Positions 1 to 7,687 of a stretch of 64,000 nucleotides of DNA are shown one piece after another (within the stretch, counting starts at the first letter, position 1; every line of letters begins with the position of its first letter). The stretch lies in NCBI GenBank assembly GCA_903902795.1, contig CAIUWH010000034.1, forward strand, positions 1-64,000. The letters run 5' to 3'. Origin of the DNA: an uncultured Bacteroidota bacterium. GTDB taxonomy: Bacteria > Bacteroidota > Bacteroidia > Flavobacteriales > Flavobacteriaceae. Below the pieces are notes generated by a model. That model made no database searches. It was not told the DNA's origin and saw only the letters and a list, made by a program, of their open reading frames with translations. The translations under genes were made by a program, and so were the position numbers.

Positions 1-29
1 AAAACCCTATCCAAACCGGATAGGGTTTT
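1..29. terminator. Intrinsic terminator hairpin at window start
   Basis: A 12-bp stem (AAAACCCTATCC / GGATAGGGTTTT) closes a short AAACC loop and is followed by further Ts. The gene it ends lies outside the window. It could work in either direction, because A and T runs flank both arms. Confidence 0.75.
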
Positions 30-72
30 TTGTTTTATACTAATTTTTAGAAAAAATTAATTAAAGTATATT

Positions 73-145
73 GAACAGAGAAGTTAAGCCCGAAGGCGCA
101 GATGGTAGTGTCCGCCTAGGCGGATGGGAGAGTATGTGCTTTGCC
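73..145 (+). rRNA. 5'-truncated 5S rRNA-like remnant
   Basis: The stretch starting GAACAGAGAAGTTAAGCCC, continuing GGCGCAGATGGTAGTG and TGGGAGAGTATGTG, matches the 3' half of bacterial 5S rRNA (usual form GAACAGAGAAGTTAAGCCC...GCCGATGGTACTG...GTGGGAGAGTAGGTC). The first ~50 nt of a normal 5S gene are replaced by AT-rich DNA, so it is unlikely to give a functional 5S. The loop where 5S normally has a short hairpin holds a perfect 14-nt palindrome, TCCGCCTAGGCGGA. Nothing from 16S, 23S or tRNA genes is visible beside it. It may be a decayed gene end or a dispersed 5S-derived repeat. Confidence 0.7.
111..124. repeat. 14-nt palindrome TCCGCCTAGGCGGA inside the 5S remnant
   Basis: This is a perfect 14-nt palindrome sitting in the loop position of the 5S-like sequence. 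The core CGCCTAGGCG is nearly the same as the core of the 14-nt palindrome at 45887-45900, which also lies inside a host repeat. Confidence 0.7.
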
Positions 146-229
146 AGTTCCCCGATTAAGCGGGTCGGGTCGTGGTCTGATTTTTGAAAACCCATAGTGA
201 AAATGAAGTTTATTTTGTTTACAAAAGGT

Positions 230-294
230 TCAAGTTTCAAGTTTCAGGTTTCAAGTTGTGTGATGTAGAACATCAAACCTGAAACTTGAAACTT
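230..294. repeat. Heptamer array (GTTTCAA) within a perfect 20-bp inverted repeat
   Basis: Positions 230-256 contain four to five tandem copies of a GTTTCAA/GTTTCAG heptamer. The stretch AAGTTTCAAGTTTCAGGTTT (232-251) has an exact inverted copy at 275-294 with a 23-nt loop, so a long hairpin can form. The same heptamer recurs at about 31825-31841. No coding potential is seen. Confidence 0.8.
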
Positions 295-304
295 TTCTTT
301 GCGT

Positions 305-396
305 GAGGGATAGCAGCGGCATCCTTTTGCGACAAAGAGCAATAGGATTATTTATACAAATGCTGTGGAGCAAAAGATAGAGCGAATAGCCCGACC
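305..396 (+). repeat. Composite hairpin element, copy 1
   Basis: The ends read GGGATAGCAGCGGCATCCTTTT and AAAAGATAGAGCGAATAGCCCGACC. The inner arms ATCCTTTTGC and GCAAAAGAT pair. Related copies lie at about 45945-46022 (opposite orientation) and 53806-53932. The loop sequence differs between copies. I believe this element is common between Flavobacterium genes, but that is recollection and was not searched. Confidence 0.55.
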
Positions 397-466
397 CAAT
401 TGAATTAAGAGTGATTTCCTACTTATAATAAATGACGAGTTCAATTGGGGCACGCCCAAATAAAAA

Positions 467-490
467 ACCTGCTCACTTTCGTACACAGGT
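467..490 (-). terminator. Terminator downstream of htpG
   Basis: On the minus strand, ACCTGTGTAC-GAAA-GTGAGCAGGT forms a stem with GAAA tetraloop, followed by a run of Ts. It lies about 30 nt past the htpG stop codon. Confidence 0.7.
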
Positions 491-519
491 CTTTTCTCTT
501 TTTTCTAAGTTCTATTCTC

Positions 520-2406
520 TTATCGAATCAACTCAAAGCTACGTTTTACAAAAGCCGTTAACTCTTCACCTTTTAATAATCCTTGGGAGATTTTGGCTAA
601 ATCGAGCGCTTGTTTTACCAAACTTTCTTGTGCTGATTTGTCTTCTGTGCTTAGAATGGTTGCCGCCAAATCGCTGTTGGTGTTGACTACCAAATTGTAC
701 ATTTCTGGGAAATTACCCATGCCAAACATTCCGCCTCCGCCGCTTTGCGACATTTCTTTCATTCGACGCATGAACTCGGGTTGCGTAATCATAAACGGCG
801 CGGCAGTGCTATCCATCGGTTCTAATTGTACATTATAATTTGTTTTAGGCACTAATCCTTCCAAGACTGTTTTAAGGTTGGTTTGTTCTTCCTCAGACAG
901 TTTTGAGATTTGGGTGTCTTCTTTTTGAATTAATTTATCGATGTGATCAGAATCGACACGCGTAAACGTTAGGTTTTCGTTATCAGCCTCTAATTTTTGT
1001 ATTAAATGCGATACGATAGGCGAATCCAATAACAGTACCTGATAGCCTTTCTCTTTAGCAATATCAATGTAACTGTGTTGTGATTCTTTGTTGGACGCAT
1101 ATAAAACGACTATCTTTCCGTTTTTGTCGGTTTGATTAGTTGTGATTGCTTCTTTTAATTCGGATAACGTGTAATATTTGTCATCTACGGTTGGATACAA
1201 TACAAAATCGCCCGCTTTTTCGTAGAATTTTGGTTCAGATAGCATTCCGTATTCCAACACAATTTTGATATCGTTCCATTTTTTCTCAAAATCTTCACGG
1301 TTTTCGTTGAAAAGACTTTTGAGTTTATCGGCAACCTTACGCGTAATGTAATTCGAGATTTTCTTCACGTTTCCATCGGCTTGCAAATACGAACGCGATA
1401 CGTTGAGTGGTATATCAGGTGAGTCGATCACACCTTTTAACATTCCGAGAAATTCAGGTACAATTCCTTCCACATTATCGGTCACGTACACCTGATTTTG
1501 GTACAATTGGATTTTATCTTTTTGTAGTTGCAGGTCTGATGACATTTTTGGGAAATACAAAATTCCGGTTAAATTGAACGGATAGTCAACGTTTAAATGG
1601 ATGTTGAACAACGGCTCTTCAAACTGCATTGGGTATAATTCCCGGTAGAAATTTTTATAATCATCATCCGACAAATCAACCGGCTGTTTAGTCCAAGCCG
1701 GATTGGGATTGTTAATGATGTTATCAACTTCAATGTACTCGGTTTTGTAGTCTTCAGGCGCATCTTCGGCCTTTGGAAGCGCTTCTTGTTTGGTCCCGAA
1801 TTTAATCGGAATCGGCATGAATTTATTGTATTTAGACAACAATTCACGTATTTTAAACTCTTCTAAAAATTCTAATGAATCTTCGGCAATATGCAGAATA
1901 ATTTCTGTTCCGCGTTCAGTTTTATCGGAAGGTTCAAGGGTGAAATCTGGACTACCATCGCATGTCCAGTGAGCTGCTGGTTCATCTTTAAATGATTTGG
2001 TGATGATTTCCACTTTTTCAGCAACCATGAAAGCAGAGTAGAATCCAAGACCAAAATGTCCGATAATTCCTGAGTCTTTAGAAGTGTCTTTGTACTTTTC
2101 AAGAAACTCTTCGGCTCCTGAAAACGCAATTTGGTTGATGTATTTTTCAACTTCATCCGCTGTCATGCCGAGTCCTTGATCGATGATGTGTAGTTTTTTA
2201 CTTTCTTTATCGATTTTTACTTCGATAATTGGATTGCCATATTCAACATTGGCTTCACCAATACTGGTTAGATGTTTTAGTTTTAGGGTGGCATCTGTAG
2301 CGTTGGAAACCAATTCACGAAGAAAGATTTCGTGATCGCTGTATAGAAATTTTTTAATTAAAGGGAAAATGTTTTCTACTGAAACATTAATTTTTCCTGT
2401 TGACAT
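520..2406 (-). CDS. htpG: Molecular chaperone HtpG (Hsp90)
   Basis: Bacterial Hsp90, a cytosolic ATP-dependent dimeric chaperone that remodels late folding intermediates. The N-terminal GHKL ATPase is clear: helix with NATDAT at residues 35-40, the DxGxG segment IDQGLGM near 76, and the lid/ATP motif GHFGLGFYS near 116. Middle and C-terminal dimerisation regions follow, and the length of 628 residues is normal. The ORF track starts at a TTG eight codons upstream (MFNLNVQN). I chose the internal ATG at 2406 because MSTGKINVSVENIFPLIK matches the usual Bacteroidota N-terminus. It is monocistronic, with its own terminator. No TAnnTTTG promoter was evident upstream. Confidence 0.97.
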   Translation of the reverse strand: MSTGKINVSVENIFPLIKKFLYSDHEIFLRELVSNATDATLKLKHLTSIGEANVEYGNPIIEVKIDKESKKLHIIDQGLGMTADEVEKYINQIAFSGAEEFLEKYKDTSKDSGIIGHFGLGFYSAFMVAEKVEIITKSFKDEPAAHWTCDGSPDFTLEPSDKTERGTEIILHIAEDSLEFLEEFKIRELLSKYNKFMPIPIKFGTKQEALPKAEDAPEDYKTEYIEVDNIINNPNPAWTKQPVDLSDDDYKNFYRELYPMQFEEPLFNIHLNVDYPFNLTGILYFPKMSSDLQLQKDKIQLYQNQVYVTDNVEGIVPEFLGMLKGVIDSPDIPLNVSRSYLQADGNVKKISNYITRKVADKLKSLFNENREDFEKKWNDIKIVLEYGMLSEPKFYEKAGDFVLYPTVDDKYYTLSELKEAITTNQTDKNGKIVVLYASNKESQHSYIDIAKEKGYQVLLLDSPIVSHLIQKLEADNENLTFTRVDSDHIDKLIQKEDTQISKLSEEEQTNLKTVLEGLVPKTNYNVQLEPMDSTAAPFMITQPEFMRRMKEMSQSGGGGMFGMGNFPEMYNLVVNTNSDLAATILSTEDKSAQESLVKQALDLAKISQGLLKGEELTAFVKRSFELIR

Positions 2407-2545
2407 ATTTTGAACGTTTAAGTTAAACAATTTGGAAGTGGTAAGTCAAATTCAGTACCAAAAAAATAAAAGTGACAAAATGACGTAGTCGTAATTCTAT
2501 AATGAAAATTTAGTATTCTATAAATAAGTAATTGTAAATAGTAAG

Positions 2546-2553
2546 TATATTTG
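2546..2553 (+). promoter_or_regulatory. -7 promoter element TATATTTG
   Basis: Matches the Bacteroidota TAnnTTTG element, 23 nt before the start codon of the lipocalin-like lipoprotein. No convincing -33 TTTG was seen at the usual spacing. Confidence 0.5.
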
Positions 2554-2576
2554 TATCAAAATTAAAACAGTAAACT

Positions 2577-3053
2577 ATGAAAAAAGTGCTACTTCTATTG
2601 GTTTTTGCAATTGCATTTGTGGGTTGTAAACCAAAACAAACAGTTGTGAATACCAAGCTTGACTACAAAGCGGCGTCGGTTATTAAAGGTAATTGGAATG
2701 TTTCGAATGTTTCCTATCCAGGTTCTGACTATATTAAAGTAACCTCTTTTGATATTGCAGATTCTAAGTGTTTTGTAGGAAGTGTGTGGAATTTTATTCC
2801 GAATAACAATAAAGGGAACATGGCTTTAAACAGTTCCACTTGCACTAGTTTTACTTCTCCAATTACATGGTACATCAACAAAGACGGAGATTTTGTCATG
2901 AAAATAATCAATGAAACTAAATCGAAAAAAGTTACAGAAGGTTATGTATTGAAAGTGGCTAACGTTTCTGAAAATTCGTTTCAATTAATTGATAAAATTA
3001 ATGTTGGCGGAAAGCTTGTTGATGTGGTGTATGAATTTCAAAAATCTAATTAA
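2577..3053 (+). CDS. Lipocalin-like lipoprotein
   Basis: 158 residues. A hydrophobic signal sequence ends in a lipobox (FVGC, Cys17), so it should be lipidated and carried to the inner or outer membrane. The mature part reads as a small beta-barrel of lipocalin-like type: an early GNWNV motif, alternating beta strands, and an internal Cys pair (Cys64/Cys85 approx.) that could form a disulfide. It lies 15 nt upstream of the OmpA-family lipoprotein gene and probably shares its transcript. Ligand and exact role are unknown. The fold assignment is from the GxW-type start and overall pattern, not from alignment. Confidence 0.75.
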   Translation: MKKVLLLLVFAIAFVGCKPKQTVVNTKLDYKAASVIKGNWNVSNVSYPGSDYIKVTSFDIADSKCFVGSVWNFIPNNNKGNMALNSSTCTSFTSPITWYINKDGDFVMKIINETKSKKVTEGYVLKVANVSENSFQLIDKINVGGKLVDVVYEFQKSN

Positions 3054-3068
3054 TTAAAAATTAAAAAC

Positions 3069-3764
3069 ATGAAAAATACGATAGTTTATTTGCTAGCAAC
3101 CCTATTTACAATAAGTACTATTTTTACAAGTTGTACTGCAGTAAAAAATTCAAATAATACTCAGAAAGGCGTTGCCATTGGCGCAGTAGCCGGCGGTGTA
3201 TTGGGAGCAGTGCTTGGAAACAATGTAGGTAAAGGCGGAAACGGAGCTTTAGGCGCTGTACTCGGTGGTGTAATTGGTGGCGTTGCAGGTGGTGTAATTG
3301 GAAATAAAATGGATAAGCAAGCCAGAGAAATTCAAACTGCTTTACCTGGAGCAGAAGTTGAACGTGTTGGAGAAGGAATTCGCTTGGTATTGGGCGAAAA
3401 TGCAGTGCGTTTTGACACGAATAAATCAACTTTAACAGCTTCTGCAAAAGCAAATTTAGATAAATTGGTTCCCGTTTTTCAAAGCTATGCAGATACAGAT
3501 ATTGTGATTTATGGTTATACTGATATTACTGGTAAGCCAGAATACAACCTTACCTTGTCGGAACAAAGAGCTATTTCTGTAGAAAAGTACTTAGAGTCTA
3601 AGGGTTTGAATATGTCAAGATTTAAAATGATTGGAATGGGTATTGCTGATCCTATTGCTACCAATGATACACCTGAAGGAAGAAGTCAAAATAGAAGAGT
3701 TGAATTTGCCATTACAGCAAATGAAAAAATGGTGGAAGATGCTAAAAAAGAAGCAGGTAATTAA
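3069..3764 (+). CDS. OmpA-family lipoprotein with glycine zipper
   Basis: 231 residues. A signal peptide ends at a likely lipidated Cys22 (IFTSC). Residues ~34-80 are a glycine-zipper region (repeated GAVAGGVLGAVLG, GGVIGGVAGGV) that can insert in or pack against membrane. Residues ~105-220 are an OmpA C-terminal peptidoglycan-binding domain, with the typical YTD...N..LS..RA..V...L pattern and a C-terminal R-S-Q-N-RRVEF segment. The layout resembles YiaD. It probably tethers the outer membrane to peptidoglycan. A terminator follows. Confidence 0.9.
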   Translation: MKNTIVYLLATLFTISTIFTSCTAVKNSNNTQKGVAIGAVAGGVLGAVLGNNVGKGGNGALGAVLGGVIGGVAGGVIGNKMDKQAREIQTALPGAEVERVGEGIRLVLGENAVRFDTNKSTLTASAKANLDKLVPVFQSYADTDIVIYGYTDITGKPEYNLTLSEQRAISVEKYLESKGLNMSRFKMIGMGIADPIATNDTPEGRSQNRRVEFAITANEKMVEDAKKEAGN

Positions 3765-3784
3765 TTTGTAATTACTTTATATAG

Positions 3785-3808
3785 AAGCGTTCACGAAAGT
3801 GAGCGCTT
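3785..3808 (+). terminator. Terminator after OmpA-family gene
   Basis: AAGCGTTCAC-GAAA-GTGAGCGCTT stem with a GAAA loop, then a T-run, 21 nt after the stop codon. Confidence 0.85.
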
Positions 3809-3886
3809 TTTTTATTTTCATATTTTTTGAAACACATTTAACAAAACATTTGCGTTAGTTTACACACTTAAATGTCAACTCAATTG

Positions 3887-3894
3887 TAACTTTG
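3887..3894 (+). promoter_or_regulatory. -7 promoter element TAACTTTG
   Basis: Fits TAnnTTTG, 17 nt before the ATG of the TetR-type gene, predicting a leader of about 10 nt. Confidence 0.5.
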
Positions 3895-3910
3895 TTAAAA
3901 ATTCATCCAC

Positions 3911-4579
3911 ATGGAACCAGCAAAAAAAGTCAGAACAAAAAAGAAAATAGCAGACGATGCATCGATTATTTCGTTGTATATGAATCAGGTGCTTAGCAAA
4001 AATGAAGAACCGAAAAATGTATTTGTTTTTTGTAAGGATAACGGAATTGACGAAACCGATTTTTACACGTTCTTCGGTTCAATTGATGCGTTAAAGCAAG
4101 AAATTTGGGCCGCATTTTTTGAAAATGTGCAAACGACTATTCAAAGCGACGCCTCGTATGAAACGTATTCAGATAAAAATAAACTACTGACATTATATTT
4201 TTCTTTGTTTGAATTACTTACGCTCAATAGAAGTTATATTTTGTTTTCGTTAAAAGAAAATAAAGACGGACTAAAAAATCTCAAAACGTTAAAGTTATTT
4301 AGAACTCATTTTAAATCATTTATTGCTTCGATTATCGAGTCGAATGACACAGGAAATGATAAACTGAAACGCGTTTCGAAACCTATTTTTCAAGAAGGCG
4401 CATGGGTTCAGTTTTTATTTTTATTGAAGTTTTGGATGGATGACACGTCGAAAGGATTTGAAAAAACTGATGTGTTGATTGAAAAATCAGTAAATACGGT
4501 AGTCGATTTATTAGATACTAAACCTTTAGAAAGTTTGTTTGATTTAGGTAAATTTCTTTGGAAAGAAAAAATGAATTAA
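3911..4579 (+). CDS. TetR-family-like protein paired with ABC1 kinase
   Basis: 222 residues, all-helical pattern. The N-terminus is basic (VRTKKKIADD). Residues ~15-65 can form a helix-turn-helix of TetR type (FCKDNGIDETDFYTFFGSIDAL), and the rest resembles the TetR C-terminal ligand/dimer domain found in Bacteroidota next to ABC1 kinases. The HTH is weaker than in classical TetR proteins. The kinase gene starts 24 nt downstream, so the two are likely co-transcribed and this protein may regulate or assist the kinase. The ligand is unknown. Confidence 0.7.
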   Translation: MEPAKKVRTKKKIADDASIISLYMNQVLSKNEEPKNVFVFCKDNGIDETDFYTFFGSIDALKQEIWAAFFENVQTTIQSDASYETYSDKNKLLTLYFSLFELLTLNRSYILFSLKENKDGLKNLKTLKLFRTHFKSFIASIIESNDTGNDKLKRVSKPIFQEGAWVQFLFLLKFWMDDTSKGFEKTDVLIEKSVNTVVDLLDTKPLESLFDLGKFLWKEKMN

Positions 4580-4603
4580 TTCGAAACAGATTACGTACAC
4601 GCT

Positions 4604-5914
4604 ATGAAAACATTAGATAAAATTCCGACCGGAAAAATCGAACGCGCCAGTCAGTTGGTGAAAACCGGATTTAAAGTAGGCGGGAACTATATGGCTTACT
4701 ACGGTGAGAAAATCGTAAATCCGTCGCTGAACAAAGACAAACTCAACGAAAGTAACGCTGAAGATATTTACGACGGTTTAAAAAATCTTAAAGGTAGCGC
4801 TCTCAAAGTGGCGCAAATGCTGAGTATGGACAAAAGCATCATGCCACAGCAATATGTGGACAAATTTTCTTTGTCGCAGTTTTCTGTTCCGCCTTTATCC
4901 GCGCCATTGGTTCGCAAAACATTTAAAAAATACCTTGGAAAATTCCCCGAAGAACTTTTTGACACGTTCACTCCCGATGCCATTAATGCTGCGAGTATTG
5001 GGCAAGTCCATAAAGCTACGTTGGACGGAAAAGTTCTAGCTGTTAAAATTCAGTATCCCGGAGTAGCCGACAGTATTAGTTCTGATTTGGCAATTGTAAA
5101 ACCTTTTGCCGTTCGCATGTTTAATATCAAAGGAAAAGATTCGGATAAATATTTTAAAGAAGTTGAAGATAAATTATTGGAGGAAACCGACTATATATTG
5201 GAGTTGAAGCAAAGTTTGGAAGTCTCCGATTGGTGTTCGGCCATTGATAATTTGCGTTTTCCTGCCTATTTTCCAGAGCTTTCCTCGGAAAAAATTCTCA
5301 CCATGGAATGGATTGAAGGAGAACATTTATCTGAATTTGCTGCACACAATACCGATCGTATAGCGGGTGACTTAATTGGTCAAGCGTTGTGGGATTTTTA
5401 TATGTACCAAATGCATCATTTGAAGCAAGTACATGCCGATCCACATCCCGGAAATTTCTTAATTGATAAGGATAATAAGCTTGTAGCCATCGATTTTGGT
5501 TGTATCAAACACGTTCCGGAAGAATTTTACGTTCCGTATTTTGAGTTGGCAAAACCCGAAATAATTGATAATCCAAAATTATTTAACGAGAAGTTATACG
5601 AATTGGAAATTTTGAGAAGTGATGATACTAAAGAAGAAATCGAGTATTTCACGAAGTTATTTCACGATTTGCTAAGTTTGTTTACCAAACCTTTTCACGG
5701 AGATTTCTTTGATTTTTCCAACGATGATTTCTTTGGTCAGATTGCTACCATGGGAGAAGAATTTGCAAAAGATACGCAACTCCGAAAAATGAATGGCAAC
5801 CGTGGTTCCAAACATTTTCTCTACATCAACAGAACGTTTTTTGGATTATATAACTTATTGCACGATTTAAAAGCACGGGTGCACACCAAATCTTTTGAAA
5901 AGTATATACAGTAA
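4604..5914 (+). CDS. ABC1/AarF/UbiB-family atypical kinase
   Basis: 436 residues. Family motifs are in order: a KxGQ-type motif in the form KVAQ (residues 68-71), the Ala-rich nucleotide loop AASIGQVH (129-136), the catalytic-lobe Lys in LAVKIQYPG (Lys148), DPHPGNFL and the metal-binding DFG. In the classical UbiB family the second motif residue is Gly, here Ala. These kinases or ATPases support isoprenoid-quinone metabolism and lipid homeostasis. Flavobacteria use menaquinone, so the substrate is not obvious. It follows the TetR-type gene closely, and a terminator follows it. Confidence 0.88.
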   Translation: MKTLDKIPTGKIERASQLVKTGFKVGGNYMAYYGEKIVNPSLNKDKLNESNAEDIYDGLKNLKGSALKVAQMLSMDKSIMPQQYVDKFSLSQFSVPPLSAPLVRKTFKKYLGKFPEELFDTFTPDAINAASIGQVHKATLDGKVLAVKIQYPGVADSISSDLAIVKPFAVRMFNIKGKDSDKYFKEVEDKLLEETDYILELKQSLEVSDWCSAIDNLRFPAYFPELSSEKILTMEWIEGEHLSEFAAHNTDRIAGDLIGQALWDFYMYQMHHLKQVHADPHPGNFLIDKDNKLVAIDFGCIKHVPEEFYVPYFELAKPEIIDNPKLFNEKLYELEILRSDDTKEEIEYFTKLFHDLLSLFTKPFHGDFFDFSNDDFFGQIATMGEEFAKDTQLRKMNGNRGSKHFLYINRTFFGLYNLLHDLKARVHTKSFEKYIQ

Positions 5915-5937
5915 TTTTTTGTTTTTTGGTTAGGTTG

Positions 5938-5968
5938 AAGAGCGATGTGTGTTATATGCATCGCTCTT
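5938..5968 (+). terminator. Terminator after ABC1 kinase gene
   Basis: AAGAGCGATG / CATCGCTCTT stem, 11-nt loop, then ATCTTTTT. Confidence 0.85.
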
Positions 5969-6477
5969 ATCTTTTTCCAAAAGTTTTGTTTTAGAAGCTC
6001 ATCCAGCCCTTTGTTTCACGTTTTTTTAAATCAATTGGTTGTACTAAGTTGTACTAAGAGCTTCCGTTGGTCGCTTTAGTCCAACAAGTACAGCGCAATC
6101 GCTTTGGCAAAAAGCGTTTCACTTCGGTCTGGGCTAGGGCAACCGATGTACATTTGATTAGTTACTTTTGGCACGTATATTCCAATTCAAAGGCAAAAAA
6201 AACATAAAAAAAACACTGAATTTCACTGTTTTTTTAAAGTGAAAACTAATAGTTTGTTGCAAAAAAATATTTTTCAGCCACGACTCCAGCATAGCGAACA
6301 GACGAAGTAATTATCGAATTTTATAACGTAAGCATTTGATTCAATTCGAATATTCATCGCAGATGAACTACTATTTATTTTGCTATTTTTTAATTCGTGA
6401 ATTCGTGGCAAAAAAAGCAATCTCAAAAGTGTTCTTTGCTAAAAGTACAATTGAAAACTGCAATTACGCTTATCTTT
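5969..6477. other. Repeat-rich intergenic region
   Basis: About 500 nt without a credible gene. It contains the dispersed repeat at ~6032-6144 and a segment CCAGCATAGCGAACAGACGAAGTAA (~6288-6312) that resembles GAGCGAACTGACGAAGTAA near 32158. It also contains TTTTTAATTCGTGAATTCGTGG (~6387-6408), the empty counterpart of the palindrome-bearing site at ~25177-25216. The 62-codon plus-strand ORF here has no start context or family match. Confidence 0.6.
6032..6144 (+). repeat. Dispersed ~110-bp intergenic repeat, copy 1
   Basis: Shares TCAATTGGTT, TACTAAG, GCTTCCGTTGGTCGC, GCAAT, AAAAAGC and CACTTC in the same order and spacing with 26682-26820. In this copy TCTGG joins GCTAGGGCAA directly, while the second copy carries an extra 20-nt palindrome at that exact point. 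Confidence 0.75.
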
Positions 6478-7249
6478 TTATCTGATTTGTCTCACTTCAA
6501 AGAAAGTCTTTCCTGGAAATGCATCAAGGTTTACTGTAGCTTGATAGTTTTCTGCAAATATTTCAACAAACCCACCAGCAGCTAAATTTACAACACAGTT
6601 AATATTTCTAGAAACAGGTCCTAAATTAGAATGATTTTGAGTTGTTTGTTGATATAAAGCGCCATTTACATATACGCCGATTGAGTAAAATTGAGCATTA
6701 CTTTGGTCGTCTGTATGATAACCCGCATTAATTTCATAAATTCCAGCTCGTGTTGCTGTGAATCGATTCGCTGCAAATTCAGAATTTGTGTCAATAACTA
6801 CTGTCGAAAAGTTAACAATCTGCCAACCCGCTGTGCCTAATAATTGATTTGCCGCTAAATTTGTTCTTATAACTGATAAAGTAGAATTTGGTGTAGTCCA
6901 TGAAAGAACACCACTTGCATTACTAGCTAAATATTGGTTGGCTGTACCTCGTGCCACCGGAAATACATAACCTGTTCCAGCTGGATCACCAATTTGAAAA
7001 GTACTGTTAGTTCTTAGAATTCTCGTTGGGCTAAACTCGCCATATATTAATGACGTAATTGGAGTAGTATTAGAATTTGTAATATATAATTTATTAGAAG
7101 TGGTTTCATTTTCACCCGCTTGATTACCGATTGCTTGAAATTTACCTATTTATTAAAAAAATAACACTAAAAATGCAGTACTAATAATTATGAAGATAAT
7201 TATTTATGGAATTATTGCATCGTCATAACATGATAGTAAATCAAAGATT
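6478..7249 (-). pseudogene. 5'-truncated surface/adhesin gene with C1q-like end
   Basis: The track begins at a GTG (6957), but the frame is open further upstream to a stop at 7250-7252, giving about 257 codons without a credible start or signal peptide. The upstream part reads GNQAGENETTSNKLYI and LIYGEFSPTRIL. This is the segment typical of the repeat-head region of Bacteroidota surface proteins (GNQAG...SNKLYI...LIYG). The downstream part (NRFTATRAGIYEINAGYH ... NAAGGFVEIFAENYQ) looks like a C1q/TNF jelly-roll domain. I read it as the 3' remnant of a larger gene. It lies downstream of, and on the same strand as, the 952-residue surface protein. Confidence 0.65.
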
Positions 7250-7647
7250 GAGTAGTTTATTCCTTTTTTAGATTTAATTTGGCTGCGCATAATAGTCGGT
7301 AGTAGTTTAGATTGACTAATTTGGTTTAAATAGTGGTGTATGGAATGATACATTGCTTAAGCACTTAGAAATCCTTCTATTGTTTGCTTGCATTTTATTC
7401 TTTTCTATACGTTTATCGCAGTATTAGTAAGCGCTAACAATTAAAAGGCGGTTCAATTGTATTTTACTTAGTACTATTTCATACTAGTAGCAGCGCCAGC
7501 TCGCATTAGTTGATAAATGTTGCTGCCAAGAGCTAATTTTGAATAAGTGGTTATAAGTCATTAAAATAAGTCGATTGAGTTTAAAAAGCATGACAGGTCG
7601 TTATTGTGAATTCATATAATGTTGCTAAAAGCTTAAGCGCTCAAAAA
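7250..7647. other. AT-rich gap, no recognised feature
   Basis: About 400 nt between the truncated adhesin remnant and the terminator of the large surface gene. I see no open frame with family resemblance, no RNA gene and no clear repeat. It may be decayed sequence from the missing 5' part of the adhesin gene. Confidence 0.5.
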
Positions 7648-7679
7648 AAAAGCGGCATCCATTTTTGAATACCGCTTTT
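7648..7679 (-). terminator. Terminator of the large surface-protein gene
   Basis: AAAAGCGGCAT / ATACCGCTTTT stem with one mismatch. On the minus strand the stem runs into a T-run, 9 nt past the stop codon of the gene at 7688. Confidence 0.8.
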
Positions 7680-7687
7680 AATTAATT

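Noticed and set aside
432-838. Plus-strand ORFs 432-686 and 593-838
   Set aside because: They are shadows of htpG in the opposite frame with no family resemblance.
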